Assembly (NCBI GenBank): GCA_002371335.1
Contig: DFHP01000046.1
Coordinates: forward strand, 1 to 33,432
Direction: 5' to 3'
Source: Eubacterium sp. UBA3720
GTDB lineage: Bacteria; Bacillota; Clostridia; Lachnospirales; Lachnospiraceae
DNA length: 33,432 nucleotides
This document shows, one piece after another, positions 16,803 through 24,790 of the stretch; position 1 is the stretch's first letter, and each line of letters begins with the position of its first letter. A program made the position numbers and the translations under genes. The notes below the pieces were generated by a model, which did no database searches, was not told where the DNA came from, and was given only the letters and a program-made list of their open reading frames with translations.

Positions 16803-18248
16803 TTAATATGCGTCGCCGTTCTGGCGGCCGATATAATAAAATCCTTTACATTCATCAAGTGATACGGGAACGATCCGGCCTATAAGGGAACTGTCCCCTT
16901 TAAAATGCACAACGAAATTGTTATCAAGGCGTCCTGTCACAAGAGACGGGTCATGTTCGTTTACATTTTCCACAAGTACTTCGCGGCACTGTCCCGTAAA
17001 GCGCGCCGTTTCCTCGCGTCCTATCTCCTGAATACGTTTCAGCAGTCTGTCAAATCTGTTTTTTATGACAGCCTCGTCGATCTGATCCTCCATCTTTGCA
17101 GCGGGAGTACCCGTACGTCTGGAGTATATAAAAGTGAAGGCACTGTCATAACGTACCTTTTCGACCACATCCATTGTTTCGAGGAAATCCTCTTCGGTCT
17201 CTCCGGGGAAGCCGACGATTATATCTGTCGTAAGAGAAATATCAGGTACGGCGGATCTTATTTTTTCAACGAGACGCAGATAATCCGACTTGGTATAATG
17301 ACGGTTCATCTTCTTAAGCAGCCGGTCGCTGCCGGACTGCAGAGGCAGATGAAAATGCCGGCAGATCTTCGGGTTTTCGGCTATGACATGGATCAGCTCA
17401 TCGGAAAGATCCTTCGGATGAGAAGTCATAAAGCGTACCCGGTCGAGGCCGTCTTTTGAAGCAATCCTTCTGAGCAGTTCGGCGAAACTGATCTGATTCT
17501 CAAGACCCTTACCGTAGGAGTTTACATTCTGTCCCAGCAGCATTACTTCGCGGACTCCATCTTTGACGAGACGGTCCACTTCGCAAAGTATATCCTCAGG
17601 TTCACGGCTTTTTTCGCGGCCCCGTACATATGGGACTATGCAATAGGTGCAGAAATTGTTGCAGCCATACATGATATTAACGCCTGATTTGAAAGGATAC
17701 TTGCGGTCTACGGGAAGATCTTCTACGATCTGATCGGTCCTGTCCCAGATCTCAACTACCATTTCATCTTCCGTCATTGCTCTTACCAGGAGTTCAGCGA
17801 GTTTAAAGATATTATGAGTTCCGAACACCAGATTTACGAAGCGATAGCTTTTTTTCAGCCGTTCTACTACCTCGGGCTCCTGCATCATACATCCGCAAAG
17901 CGCTATCATCATATGATGATTTTTTTTCTTCAGTGAATTAAGATATCCCAGACGGCCGTATACCTTTGTGTTTGCGTTTTCGCGCACCGTGCAGGTATTA
18001 TAAATGACCAGATCGGCGTCTTCACTCTCTGTTTTAATAAATCCGATCCGTTCAAGAATCCCGCGAAGCTTCTCGGAATCCCGTGCGTTCATCTGACATC
18101 CGAAAGTTTCCACACAGAAAGTGAGAGGCCTTCCGGCCTCTTCTGTTTTCTTCTTCAGGATCTCAGACGCCAGTCCCATAAAATAAAACTGCCTGGCCGG
18201 CTCGGTCTCCGGGACCGGATGATTCATTTCTTCTGTCATATTAATCAT
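16803..18248 (-). CDS. miaB: tRNA-2-methylthio-N6-dimethylallyladenosine synthase MiaB
   Basis: A 481-residue radical-SAM methylthiotransferase that converts i6A37 to ms2i6A37 in tRNA using two 4Fe-4S clusters. The N-terminal UPF0004 domain carries three cluster cysteines, C51 (TFGCQMN), C86 (YNTCTVREN) and C120 (CGCMMQ). The radical-SAM cluster motif is C196-NNF-C200-TY-C203, and the C-terminal TRAM domain closes the protein. TFGCQMN and the N-terminal extension of about 40 residues favour clostridial MiaB over RimO or MtaB. The start is the ATG at 18248, five bases after the preceding gene. No good ribosome site is seen and further ATGs occur at codons 4 and 8, so coupling is likely and the exact start is uncertain. 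Confidence 0.96.
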   Translation of the reverse strand: MINMTEEMNHPVPETEPARQFYFMGLASEILKKKTEEAGRPLTFCVETFGCQMNARDSEKLRGILERIGFIKTESEDADLVIYNTCTVRENANTKVYGRLGYLNSLKKKNHHMMIALCGCMMQEPEVVERLKKSYRFVNLVFGTHNIFKLAELLVRAMTEDEMVVEIWDRTDQIVEDLPVDRKYPFKSGVNIMYGCNNFCTYCIVPYVRGREKSREPEDILCEVDRLVKDGVREVMLLGQNVNSYGKGLENQISFAELLRRIASKDGLDRVRFMTSHPKDLSDELIHVIAENPKICRHFHLPLQSGSDRLLKKMNRHYTKSDYLRLVEKIRSAVPDISLTTDIIVGFPGETEEDFLETMDVVEKVRYDSAFTFIYSRRTGTPAAKMEDQIDEAVIKNRFDRLLKRIQEIGREETARFTGQCREVLVENVNEHDPSLVTGRLDNNFVVHFKGDSSLIGRIVPVSLDECKGFYYIGRQNGDAY

Positions 18249-18253
18249 ATTAA

Positions 18254-18838
18254 TTAGTACTGTTTCTTTCCTGTTTTTCTGTAAATTTTCTGTTCGGTGA
18301 TGAGCACGGAAGGTTTAATATCATGTTCATCTGCGGGTATTTCATCAAAGACCTGAAATTCAAAGGCAACTGCCATGGAATACAGCCAGGGATTTTTTTT
18401 CATAAAGCGGTCATAATATCCTCCGCCGTAACCGATCCTGTTTCGCTCATGGTCAAACGCTACTCCGGGCATAATGACCAGCGCATCCGCAGCGTCAGCT
18501 TTTTCCATATCCTGCTTTGGTTCCGGGATTCCTTTTATACCAGGCTCCAGATCACGCATGGATTCGATATAATAAAAAGACATATCTTTTCCTTTTACCC
18601 GGGGTACGGCGACTCTTTTTCCGTCGGTCCAGCATTTTGCGATGAAATCCTTTGTTCTGACTTCATTTTTATGGTCAACATAGATATATATGGCGCTGGA
18701 CATGATGTATTCGTTTGACTGGGCTATTTTCCGGAAGATAATATTGCTGTCATTTTCGATATCCGACGGGGCCGCCTGCCCTCTGCGTTCCATAACGATT
18801 TTTCTGAAATCATTTTTTGATGTCAAATTATGTATCAT
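18254..18838 (-). CDS. 5-formyltetrahydrofolate cyclo-ligase
   Basis: A 194-residue enzyme of the FAU1/YgfA family, which uses ATP to convert 5-formyl-THF to 5,10-methenyl-THF and so recycles a storage folate. The family signature MPGVAFDHERNRIGYGGGYYDRF is present at about 123-145 (seen as PGVAFD, NRIGYGGGYYDR), and the N-terminal RKIVMERR is the usual nucleotide-side segment. Length is typical. Its ATG overlaps the proB stop by four bases (ATGA), so the two are translationally coupled. miaB follows closely. Confidence 0.95.
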   Translation of the reverse strand: MIHNLTSKNDFRKIVMERRGQAAPSDIENDSNIIFRKIAQSNEYIMSSAIYIYVDHKNEVRTKDFIAKCWTDGKRVAVPRVKGKDMSFYYIESMRDLEPGIKGIPEPKQDMEKADAADALVIMPGVAFDHERNRIGYGGGYYDRFMKKNPWLYSMAVAFEFQVFDEIPADEHDIKPSVLITEQKIYRKTGKKQY

Positions 18839-19698
18839 ATAACTTTCTCCAGATAATCCAGCAGGTAAAACATATCTTTTTTATCCTGCTTAAATATTGT
18901 TCCTATATTTTCTCCGCGGATCAGCTTATGAATCACATGAAAATCATCGCCGCTGGCTATAACCATATCCGCGCCTGCCGCAGTGGCTATGCGGGCGGCG
19001 GAGAGCTTGGTGCTCATTCCTCCGCTTCCGGCGCTGCTGCCTGTGGTACTCTTTCCCATTGCCATCAGATCATCATCCAGATCCTCTATATACGGAATGA
19101 ACCGGGCTTCAGGATTACGGTGAGGATCATCGGTATAGAATCCGTCGATGTCTGAAAGAAGTATCAGCAGGTCAGCTTCAATCAGTGCGGCAACGACCGC
19201 GGAAAGACGGTCATTATCTCCGAAAACCGACATAGAATCTATCTCATAAGTCGCGATCGTATCATTTTCGTTTACGATCGGAATGACGCCGAAGTGAAGG
19301 AGCTCGTTAAAAGTATTCCTTGCGTTGAAACGGTTAAGATTATCGAGCATGGTATTTTTTGTCATAAGAATCTGACCGCACATCTGATTATACTCAGAAA
19401 ACAGTTTCTGGTAGATCATCATAAGCCGGGCCTGTCCTATGGAGGCGCAGGCCTGTTTTGCGTTAAGATTATCGGGACGTTCCGAGAGGTTCAGAGCATG
19501 CTGTCCTACCATGATGGCGCCCGAAGAAACAAGGACTACATCCTTTCCCTGATTTCGCAGATCACTCAGCTCACGGACGAGGATCTCAAGTTTGATCAGA
19601 TCCAGTTTTCCGGTATCTTTATGAGCCAGCGATGAAGAACCTATCTTGATCACTATTCTTTTTTTGTCTTTTAGTTTTTCGCGTATCCGGTCGTTCAT
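18835..19698 (-). CDS. proB: Glutamate 5-kinase ProB, short form without PUA domain
   Basis: A 287-residue amino-acid kinase that phosphorylates glutamate as the first step of proline synthesis. Motifs are VIKIGSSSLAHKDTGKLD near the N-terminus, LVSSGAIMVG, FNARNTFNELL, IPIVNENDTIA and GSGGMSTKLSAA. The protein stops after the kinase domain, so the C-terminal PUA domain of long ProB proteins (about 370 residues) is absent, which is common in clostridia. proA is not next to it or elsewhere in the window. The ATG is two bases after the ybeY stop with no strong ribosome site, so it probably relies on coupling. Confidence 0.94.
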   Translation of the reverse strand: MNDRIREKLKDKKRIVIKIGSSSLAHKDTGKLDLIKLEILVRELSDLRNQGKDVVLVSSGAIMVGQHALNLSERPDNLNAKQACASIGQARLMMIYQKLFSEYNQMCGQILMTKNTMLDNLNRFNARNTFNELLHFGVIPIVNENDTIATYEIDSMSVFGDNDRLSAVVAALIEADLLILLSDIDGFYTDDPHRNPEARFIPYIEDLDDDLMAMGKSTTGSSAGSGGMSTKLSAARIATAAGADMVIASGDDFHVIHKLIRGENIGTIFKQDKKDMFYLLDYLEKVI

Positions 19699-19700
19699 GT

Positions 19701-20216
19701 TCAGCTGTTACCCGCTTCCCTTGTAATATTCAAGTTTAACAATATCTGTTCCTGCCTCGTCTCCATCACGGAAGCCTCTTCCGGAGACATATGATCGTAT
19801 CCCAGAAGATGCAGCATCGAATGCGCGATAAGAAAGGCAAATTCTCTTCGGAGGGAATGTCCGTATTCCAGAGCCTGCTCTTTTGCCCGCTCTACGGATA
19901 TAACGATATCCCCAAGCATAAGCTCGCCGGTTTCTGGATTAAAACAGTCGTCAGCGTCTTCTCTTTCCAGTATTTCGTATCCCGCCGGCGACGGAAAGGG
20001 AACCAGCGGAAACGAAAGCACGTCTGTCGCAGAGTCAATACTGCGGAATTCTCTGTTGATCCTGCGTATGCTTTCATTGTCTACCAGCGTCAGAGAGATT
20101 TCTGCCTCAAAAGGACATTTTTCCTGATCCAGCGCCGCCGCGATCACTTCGCGGCTGAGACTTTCGTGATCAAAAGGAAGAGGGATACTCTGTTCATCAT
20201 TGATCTGAATAGTCAT
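19701..20216 (-). CDS. ybeY: Endoribonuclease / rRNA maturation factor YbeY
   Basis: A 171-residue zinc-dependent RNase involved in 16S rRNA 3' end maturation and ribosome quality control. The metal motif HSMLHLLGYDH supplies H132, H136 and H142, and REFRSIDSATDVLSFP (about 56-71) is the other family signature. The start has AGGAGG four bases upstream, and the TAA of the phoH-like gene forms part of TAAGGAGG, leaving nine bases between the genes. The PhoH-like ATPase upstream is a standard neighbour. Confidence 0.97.
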   Translation of the reverse strand: MTIQINDEQSIPLPFDHESLSREVIAAALDQEKCPFEAEISLTLVDNESIRRINREFRSIDSATDVLSFPLVPFPSPAGYEILEREDADDCFNPETGELMLGDIVISVERAKEQALEYGHSLRREFAFLIAHSMLHLLGYDHMSPEEASVMETRQEQILLNLNITREAGNS

Positions 20217-20225
20217 CTTTCCTCC

Positions 20226-21251
20226 TTATCTCCAGCGCCGCCGCGCGGCGTTTCCCGCTCTGGAATTTTTCCGCTGACTGCGGTGCTGCTCTTTTTTTTC
20301 ATAGGATTCGTAGGCTTCTACTATCTTTTGTACGAGAGGATGACGTACGACATCCTTGCTGGTAAGCTCACAGAAGGCAATTCCTTCTACGTTTTTCAGT
20401 ACTTTTACGGCAACGTCAAGACCCGATGTGACCCCGGAAGGAAGATCCTTCTGTGTCATATCGCCGGTTATGATGACTTTGGAGCCGAATCCGATACGTG
20501 TCAGGAACATTTTCATCTGAGCCGGAGTAGTATTCTGTGCCTCGTCAAGAATAATATAGGCGTTGTCAAGCGTACGTCCCCGCATATAAGCAAGAGGAGC
20601 GACTTCGATCAGGCCCTTTTCCATATTTTTCTGAAAATTCTCCGCGCCCATGATCTGATAGAGCGCGTCGTAAAGCGGACGAAGGTAAGGGTCGATCTTG
20701 CTCTGCAGATCGCCCGGAAGAAAGCCAAGCTTCTCTCCCGCTTCTATCGCGGGCCGGGTAAGAATGATCCGGCTGACTTCATCGTTCCGGAAGGCAGTGA
20801 TGGCCTTTGCCATTGCCAGATATGTTTTTCCCGTGCCGGCTGGTCCCAGACCAAAAGTGATCATATTTTCTTCAATATCGGTCACATATTGTTTCTGACC
20901 AAGTGTTTTTGGTTTTACGGGTCTGCCGCTTATGGTGTGGCAGATCGTGTCCCGGTCAAGCTCCAGCAGGCTGTCTTCCCGGCTGTCAAGCATCAGGGAA
21001 ATGATATAATTGACATTCTGTTCGTCGATTTCATTTCCCCTTTCAGATAATGCGATCAGCTGTGTCAGACATTTTCGGACGCTGGAAACATTATTCTCCG
21101 GTCCGATGATATGTATCTCGCCGTTGCGGGATATGATACTCGTATTAAATGTACGTTCAAGCTTCTTTACATGACTGTCATATTCGCCGAAGACATTTTT
21201 TTCGTATTCTGCCGGGACAGTCATTGTTTCCTCTATAATACCTGAAGGCAT
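20226..21251 (-). CDS. PhoH-like ATPase (YbeZ/PhoL family)
   Basis: A 341-residue P-loop ATPase of the PhoH/YbeZ family, which is genetically and physically tied to YbeY and thought to act in RNA metabolism. An N-terminal region of about 110 residues precedes the ATPase core. Walker A is GPAGTGKT (136-143), Walker B is IILDEAQN, and ITGDMTQKDLPSG follows. The C-terminus is a strongly basic tail (KKEQHRSQRKNSR and then RRRWR) that may contact RNA. The ATG has AAGGA about ten bases upstream. The gene lies 15 bases after the DUF2284 gene and 9 before ybeY. Confidence 0.95.
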   Translation of the reverse strand: MPSGIIEETMTVPAEYEKNVFGEYDSHVKKLERTFNTSIISRNGEIHIIGPENNVSSVRKCLTQLIALSERGNEIDEQNVNYIISLMLDSREDSLLELDRDTICHTISGRPVKPKTLGQKQYVTDIEENMITFGLGPAGTGKTYLAMAKAITAFRNDEVSRIILTRPAIEAGEKLGFLPGDLQSKIDPYLRPLYDALYQIMGAENFQKNMEKGLIEVAPLAYMRGRTLDNAYIILDEAQNTTPAQMKMFLTRIGFGSKVIITGDMTQKDLPSGVTSGLDVAVKVLKNVEGIAFCELTSKDVVRHPLVQKIVEAYESYEKKEQHRSQRKNSRAGNAARRRWR

Positions 21252-21266
21252 TAACAGTGTTCCTTT

Positions 21267-21845
21267 CTAGTTCTCGATCATATCTTCGTTTGTCTTATAT
21301 AACAGAAGCGAAAACATTAATCGGGATCCGTTTTCAAGATAATAGTCCATTCCAAGAGAATTTGCAATGGAGCTCAGCATTATTCCGTGGCTTTCAAGAC
21401 AAGGATGCATGATCTCCGGATACCTGCAGGGTTCCTTTGGATAATTACATTTATTGCAAATATAGCATTTATCACTGGATACAATATAAGTCTGAAGTCC
21501 GAGCTCCGCAAGAACATTTTCCAGATCCAGCGTTATTTTCTCATGTGAGTTAATATTCTTCAGATCATCCTTCCATAACAATCTCCGGGAAGGCTGTTTC
21601 TCAAGGATCGTGGAAAAGAAAAGTCCTTCTGAATATGAAAGACAGCGTTCTTTGCAATTTGAAATACTGTCTATTGCCGGAGGACATGACCAGCATGTTT
21701 TAAAATGCTCGCAGCGATACCGGCAATGATCGCGGAGTGAGTCGTCAAAAAAAATATCATTAGGCTGAATAAATCCAAACTGATAAATCGGTATTGTCCT
21801 GGATTTTTCTATCAGTGCCTGACGGATCTGTTTCTTATCCGGCAT
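21267..21845 (-). CDS. DUF2284 cysteine-rich putative metal-binding protein
   Basis: A 192-residue protein recognised as DUF2284 from its cysteine pattern. An N-terminal set (C41, C45, C51, C54 in CRYRCEHFKTCWSCPP, then C64 and C68) and a second set (C127, C130, C133, C140, C149 in CYICNKCNYPKEPCRYP) are arranged like Fe-S or zinc ligands. Function is unknown, and no enzyme activity can be read from the sequence. AGGAGG lies five bases before the ATG, an excellent site. It is placed between rlmH and the phoH-ybeY pair. No signal peptide or membrane helix is seen, so it is probably cytoplasmic. Confidence 0.85.
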   Translation of the reverse strand: MPDKKQIRQALIEKSRTIPIYQFGFIQPNDIFFDDSLRDHCRYRCEHFKTCWSCPPAIDSISNCKERCLSYSEGLFFSTILEKQPSRRLLWKDDLKNINSHEKITLDLENVLAELGLQTYIVSSDKCYICNKCNYPKEPCRYPEIMHPCLESHGIMLSSIANSLGMDYYLENGSRLMFSLLLYKTNEDMIEN

Positions 21846-21867
21846 AAAATCCTCCTTTTGGGTATGA

Positions 21868-21897
21868 AGCAGTCAGACTGTTCTGAAATAAACTGCT
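21868..21897 (-). other. Bulged hairpin between rlmH and the DUF2284 gene
   Basis: On the minus strand AGCAGT, a six-base bulge, CAGA, a four-base loop and then TCTGACTGCT could pair into a ten-base stem just ahead of the DUF2284 ribosome site. No T-run follows, so it does not look like a terminator. It may be chance or a leader structure. Confidence 0.3.
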
Positions 21898-21908
21898 GGC
21901 AGGCTTTG

Positions 21909-22391
21909 TTATTTATGATAGGGCTCGTTGCTGATGATCCGGAAAGATCTGTATATCTGTTCCAGAAGTATCAGCCGCATCAGCTGATGCGGGAACGTAA
22001 GCTCTGAAAATGAAAGCCTGAAATCCGATCTTTTCAGAATTGAGTCTGATAGTCCGAGAGAACCGCCGATCACGAATACTATATGGCTGAAACCGTTGAC
22101 CTGAATGGTTTTGATCTTTTCCGCCAGGCCGGGTGAGTCGGTAGTTTTTCCATTAAGATCCAGAGCGATAACAAATGCGTTATCGGGGATCACTTTCAAA
22201 AAACGTGAACCTTCTTTTTCTTTAATATTTCTGATCTGCGTCTCAGACGCGTTCTCAATGGTAGGCTCATCGTTTATTTCCGCCCAATGAAGCCTGCAAT
22301 AACGTTTAAGACGTTTTTCATATTCCGCGATACCGTCTCTTAGATATTTTTCTTTGATTTTTCCCGCACATGCGATAGTAATATGAATCAT
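21909..22391 (-). CDS. rlmH: 23S rRNA (pseudouridine1915-N3)-methyltransferase RlmH
   Basis: A 160-residue SPOUT-fold methyltransferase that methylates pseudouridine 1915 in helix 69 of 23S rRNA. Signatures are the N-terminal ACAGKIKEKYL, the knot-loop FVIGGSLGLSD, and the C-terminal TFPHQLMRLILLEQIYRSF ending in EPYHK. Length is typical. The ATG at 22391 matches the family N-terminus but has no recognisable ribosome site. It lies only about 27 bases past the stem of the upstream nfn terminator, so a leaderless or very short-leader message is possible. Confidence 0.96.
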   Translation of the reverse strand: MIHITIACAGKIKEKYLRDGIAEYEKRLKRYCRLHWAEINDEPTIENASETQIRNIKEKEGSRFLKVIPDNAFVIALDLNGKTTDSPGLAEKIKTIQVNGFSHIVFVIGGSLGLSDSILKRSDFRLSFSELTFPHQLMRLILLEQIYRSFRIISNEPYHK

Positions 22392-22413
22392 CGATCTGAA
22401 AATAATATGAGTT

Positions 22414-22462
22414 AAAAGGCCTTCATATCAGATCGGTTTTTGTGTGCGTCTGATATGAAGGC
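22414..22462 (-). terminator. Intrinsic terminator of the yebC-to-nfnB operon
   Basis: A perfect 14-base stem, GCCTTCATATCAGA (22449-22462 as read on the minus strand) with TCTGATATGAAGGC, encloses a 16-base loop. It is followed on the minus strand by C and four T. The plus strand also has a T-rich stretch after the stem, so the element could stop transcription in both directions. It sits between the nfnB stop and the rlmH start. Confidence 0.8.
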
Positions 22463-22485
22463 GATATTTTTATTTTAATTTAGTA

Positions 22486-23874
22486 TCATTTGTTTCTGAT
22501 AAATTCGTCGATTCCTTTGGCGGCAGCTTTTCCTGCTCCCATTGCAAGGATAACCGTCGCTGCGCCCGTTACTGCGTCGCCGCCCGCATAGACAGCTTCT
22601 TTTGTCGTTTTTCCGGTCGCTTCATCAGCGATGATGCATTTTCTCCTGTTAGTATCAAGACCGATCGTTGTAGACGAGATCAACGGATTCGGAGATGTTC
22701 CGAGGGACATGATAACTGTATCTACATCGATATCAAATTCAGAACCCGGGATCTCCACAGGACGTCTTCTTCCGGAAGCGTCCGGTTCGCCAAGTTCCAT
22801 CCGGATACATTTCATTCCGCTTACCCATCCGTCTTCACCGACATAAATCTCTACCGGATTGCAGAGGAGGTTGAATATCACGCCCTCTTCCTTTGCGTGA
22901 TGAACTTCCTCGGCACGGGCCGGAAGCTCAGCTTCGCTTCTGCGGTAAACGATATGGACTTCCGCTCCCAGACGAAGTGCTGTTCTTGCAGCGTCCATAG
23001 CCACATTTCCGCCGCCGACTACGGCTACTTTGGAACCTTTGTGAATAGGAGTAAGATAATCCTCTCTGTAGGCCTTCATAAGGTTATTTCTTGTAAGGTA
23101 TTCGTTCGCGGAGAATACTCCGTTAGCGTTTTCTCCCGGGATGTGCATAAACATCGGAAGGCCTGCTCCGGATCCGATAAATACTGCTTCAAAGCCTTCG
23201 TCTTTCAGAAGCTCATCGATCGTAATGGATTTTCCGATGATAACGTCTTTTACGATCTTTACTCCCAGAGACTCGACATTTTCGACCTCTTTATCCACAA
23301 CTGCGGCTTTCGGAAGACGGAATTCAGGGATACCGTAGGAAAGTACGCCGCCTGCTTTATGAAGAGCTTCAAAAATTGTAACCTCATAACCCATTCTGGC
23401 GAGGTCGCCGGCACATGTCAGTCCCGCAGGGCCTGCGCCGATCACGGCGATCTTATGACCGTTTGAGGACTCTGCCTTCTTTGGTTTGATTCCGTTCTCA
23501 CGAGCCCAGTCAGCTACAAAACGCTCCAGTTTACCGATAGAAACCGGCTCTCCTTTGATACCGCGTATACACTGGCCTTCGCACTGGCTCTCCTGAGGAC
23601 ATACACGTCCGCATACGGCCGGCAGCGCGCTGGATTCGCTGATTATATCATAAGCTTTCTCAAAATTGCCTTCTTTTACTTCCTGAATGAAAGCAGGAAT
23701 ATTAATACTTACAGGACATCCTGCGACACATTTAGGTTTTTTACAGTTCAGGCAGCGAACAGACTCTGTCATAGCTTCTTCTTTATTATATCCGTAGCAA
23801 ACTTCGTCAAAGTTTGCGGCACGAACCTTAGGATCCTGTTCTCTGACAGGTACTTTTGTCCAAACGTCTCCCAT
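22486..23874 (-). CDS. nfnB: NfnB: NADPH-binding large subunit of NADH-dependent ferredoxin:NADP+ oxidoreductase (GltD-like)
   Basis: A 462-residue GltD-type flavoprotein. Two 4Fe-4S cysteine groups are at the N-terminus (C41, C44, C49, C53 and C88, C92, C98, C102). The FAD site is VIGAGPAGLTCAGDLARMG (about 144-162) and the NADPH site is VAVVGGGNVAMDAARTALRLG followed by YRRS. It is often labelled glutamate synthase small chain, but no GltB large subunit is adjacent. The direct partner is an NfnA-type protein, so the electron-bifurcating transhydrogenase NfnAB is the better reading. Start and upstream stop overlap by one base (TAATG), indicating coupled translation. A strong terminator follows. 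Confidence 0.92.
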   Translation of the reverse strand: MGDVWTKVPVREQDPKVRAANFDEVCYGYNKEEAMTESVRCLNCKKPKCVAGCPVSINIPAFIQEVKEGNFEKAYDIISESSALPAVCGRVCPQESQCEGQCIRGIKGEPVSIGKLERFVADWARENGIKPKKAESSNGHKIAVIGAGPAGLTCAGDLARMGYEVTIFEALHKAGGVLSYGIPEFRLPKAAVVDKEVENVESLGVKIVKDVIIGKSITIDELLKDEGFEAVFIGSGAGLPMFMHIPGENANGVFSANEYLTRNNLMKAYREDYLTPIHKGSKVAVVGGGNVAMDAARTALRLGAEVHIVYRRSEAELPARAEEVHHAKEEGVIFNLLCNPVEIYVGEDGWVSGMKCIRMELGEPDASGRRRPVEIPGSEFDIDVDTVIMSLGTSPNPLISSTTIGLDTNRRKCIIADEATGKTTKEAVYAGGDAVTGAATVILAMGAGKAAAKGIDEFIRNK

Positions 23875-24761
23875 TATTTGTCACCTCCGCAATTTCCACA
23901 GCCGCCATGATGAGTTTTTCCTTCTTTCAGACGAAGGGCTTCACGTCCCTCCTCTGTTTTATACATGGTCATTCTCTTCATAGCCTGATCAAAGTCTACC
24001 AGATGTCCGTCGAACTCCGGACCGTCTACACAGGCAAATTTTACTTCGTCGCCTACAGTAAGACGGCATGCTCCGCACATACCTGTACCATCCACCATGA
24101 TCGGATTCATGCTGACAATAGTCTTGAGATCATATTCTTTAGTAAGTTTGCACACGAACTTCATCATGATCATCGGACCGATAGCTACACAGTGATCATA
24201 CTGTTTTCCTTCTTTATCAATAAGATCCTGAAGGCATGTGGTAACCATTCCGCTTCTTCCGTAAGAACCGTCGTCCGTAGTAATATAAAGATTGCATACT
24301 TCACGGAACTCTTTTTCGAGGATCACGAGATCCTTGTTTTTCGCACCGATGATCGCGTCAGCGGTGATTCCGTGTTCATGCAGCCATTTTACCTGAGGAT
24401 ATACAGGAGCGGTACCTACTCCGCCGGCAATAAAGATAATATGTTTCTTTTTCAGTTCTTCAATATCCTCTTCGATCAGATCGGAAGGACGTCCGAGCGG
24501 ACCGACGAAGTCTTCTATGAAGTCGCCTTCTCCCAGATCTGCCAGGATGAGTGTTGAAGCACCGATTGGCTGGAAAACGATCGTGACAGTTCCCTTTTCT
24601 CTGTCATAGTCGCAGATAGTCAGAGGAATCCGTTCTCCTTCTTCATTCACTCTGACTATTACAAATTGTCCTGGTTCGCAGCGACGCGCTACCATTGGAG
24701 CTTCAACTACCATGCGGTAAATATTAGCCGCCAATTTGTCTGCATACAAAATCTTGTACAT
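23874..24761 (-). CDS. nfnA: NfnA: NADH-binding small subunit of NfnAB (sulfide dehydrogenase-like FAD/NAD-binding protein)
   Basis: A 295-residue protein of the ferredoxin-NADP reductase/dihydroorotate dehydrogenase electron-transfer family. An FAD-binding barrel comes first (RIPLTICDYD at about 44-53), then the NAD-binding domain (IFIAGGVGTAPVYPQ at about 109-123), then a 2Fe-2S cluster region with C229, C232 and C244 (GMCGACRLTV then FACVDGPEF). With NfnB it couples NADH and reduced ferredoxin oxidation to NADP reduction, an NADPH source in anaerobes. The C-terminus carries an extra His/Cys/Gly-rich tail (HHGGCGNCGG, C288 and C291). The ATG has AAGGAGG upstream, and the gene lies 29 bases after the TPR protein gene. 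Confidence 0.92.
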   Translation of the reverse strand: MYKILYADKLAANIYRMVVEAPMVARRCEPGQFVIVRVNEEGERIPLTICDYDREKGTVTIVFQPIGASTLILADLGEGDFIEDFVGPLGRPSDLIEEDIEELKKKHIIFIAGGVGTAPVYPQVKWLHEHGITADAIIGAKNKDLVILEKEFREVCNLYITTDDGSYGRSGMVTTCLQDLIDKEGKQYDHCVAIGPMIMMKFVCKLTKEYDLKTIVSMNPIMVDGTGMCGACRLTVGDEVKFACVDGPEFDGHLVDFDQAMKRMTMYKTEEGREALRLKEGKTHHGGCGNCGGDK

Positions 24762-24790
24762 ACGTATCCTCCTTCTAAAGACAACATCTT

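Noticed and set aside
19791..21050. Plus-strand frame of 419 codons across ybeY and the phoH-like gene
   Set aside because: Its length is striking, but it is antisense to two well-recognised genes and its translation is a Phe/Arg/Cys-rich mixture with no domain. Best explained as a codon-bias shadow.
22486..24761. Reading the GltD-like gene pair as glutamate synthase
   Set aside because: No GltB large subunit is adjacent, and the coupled partner has NfnA/sulfide dehydrogenase features, so NfnAB fits better.
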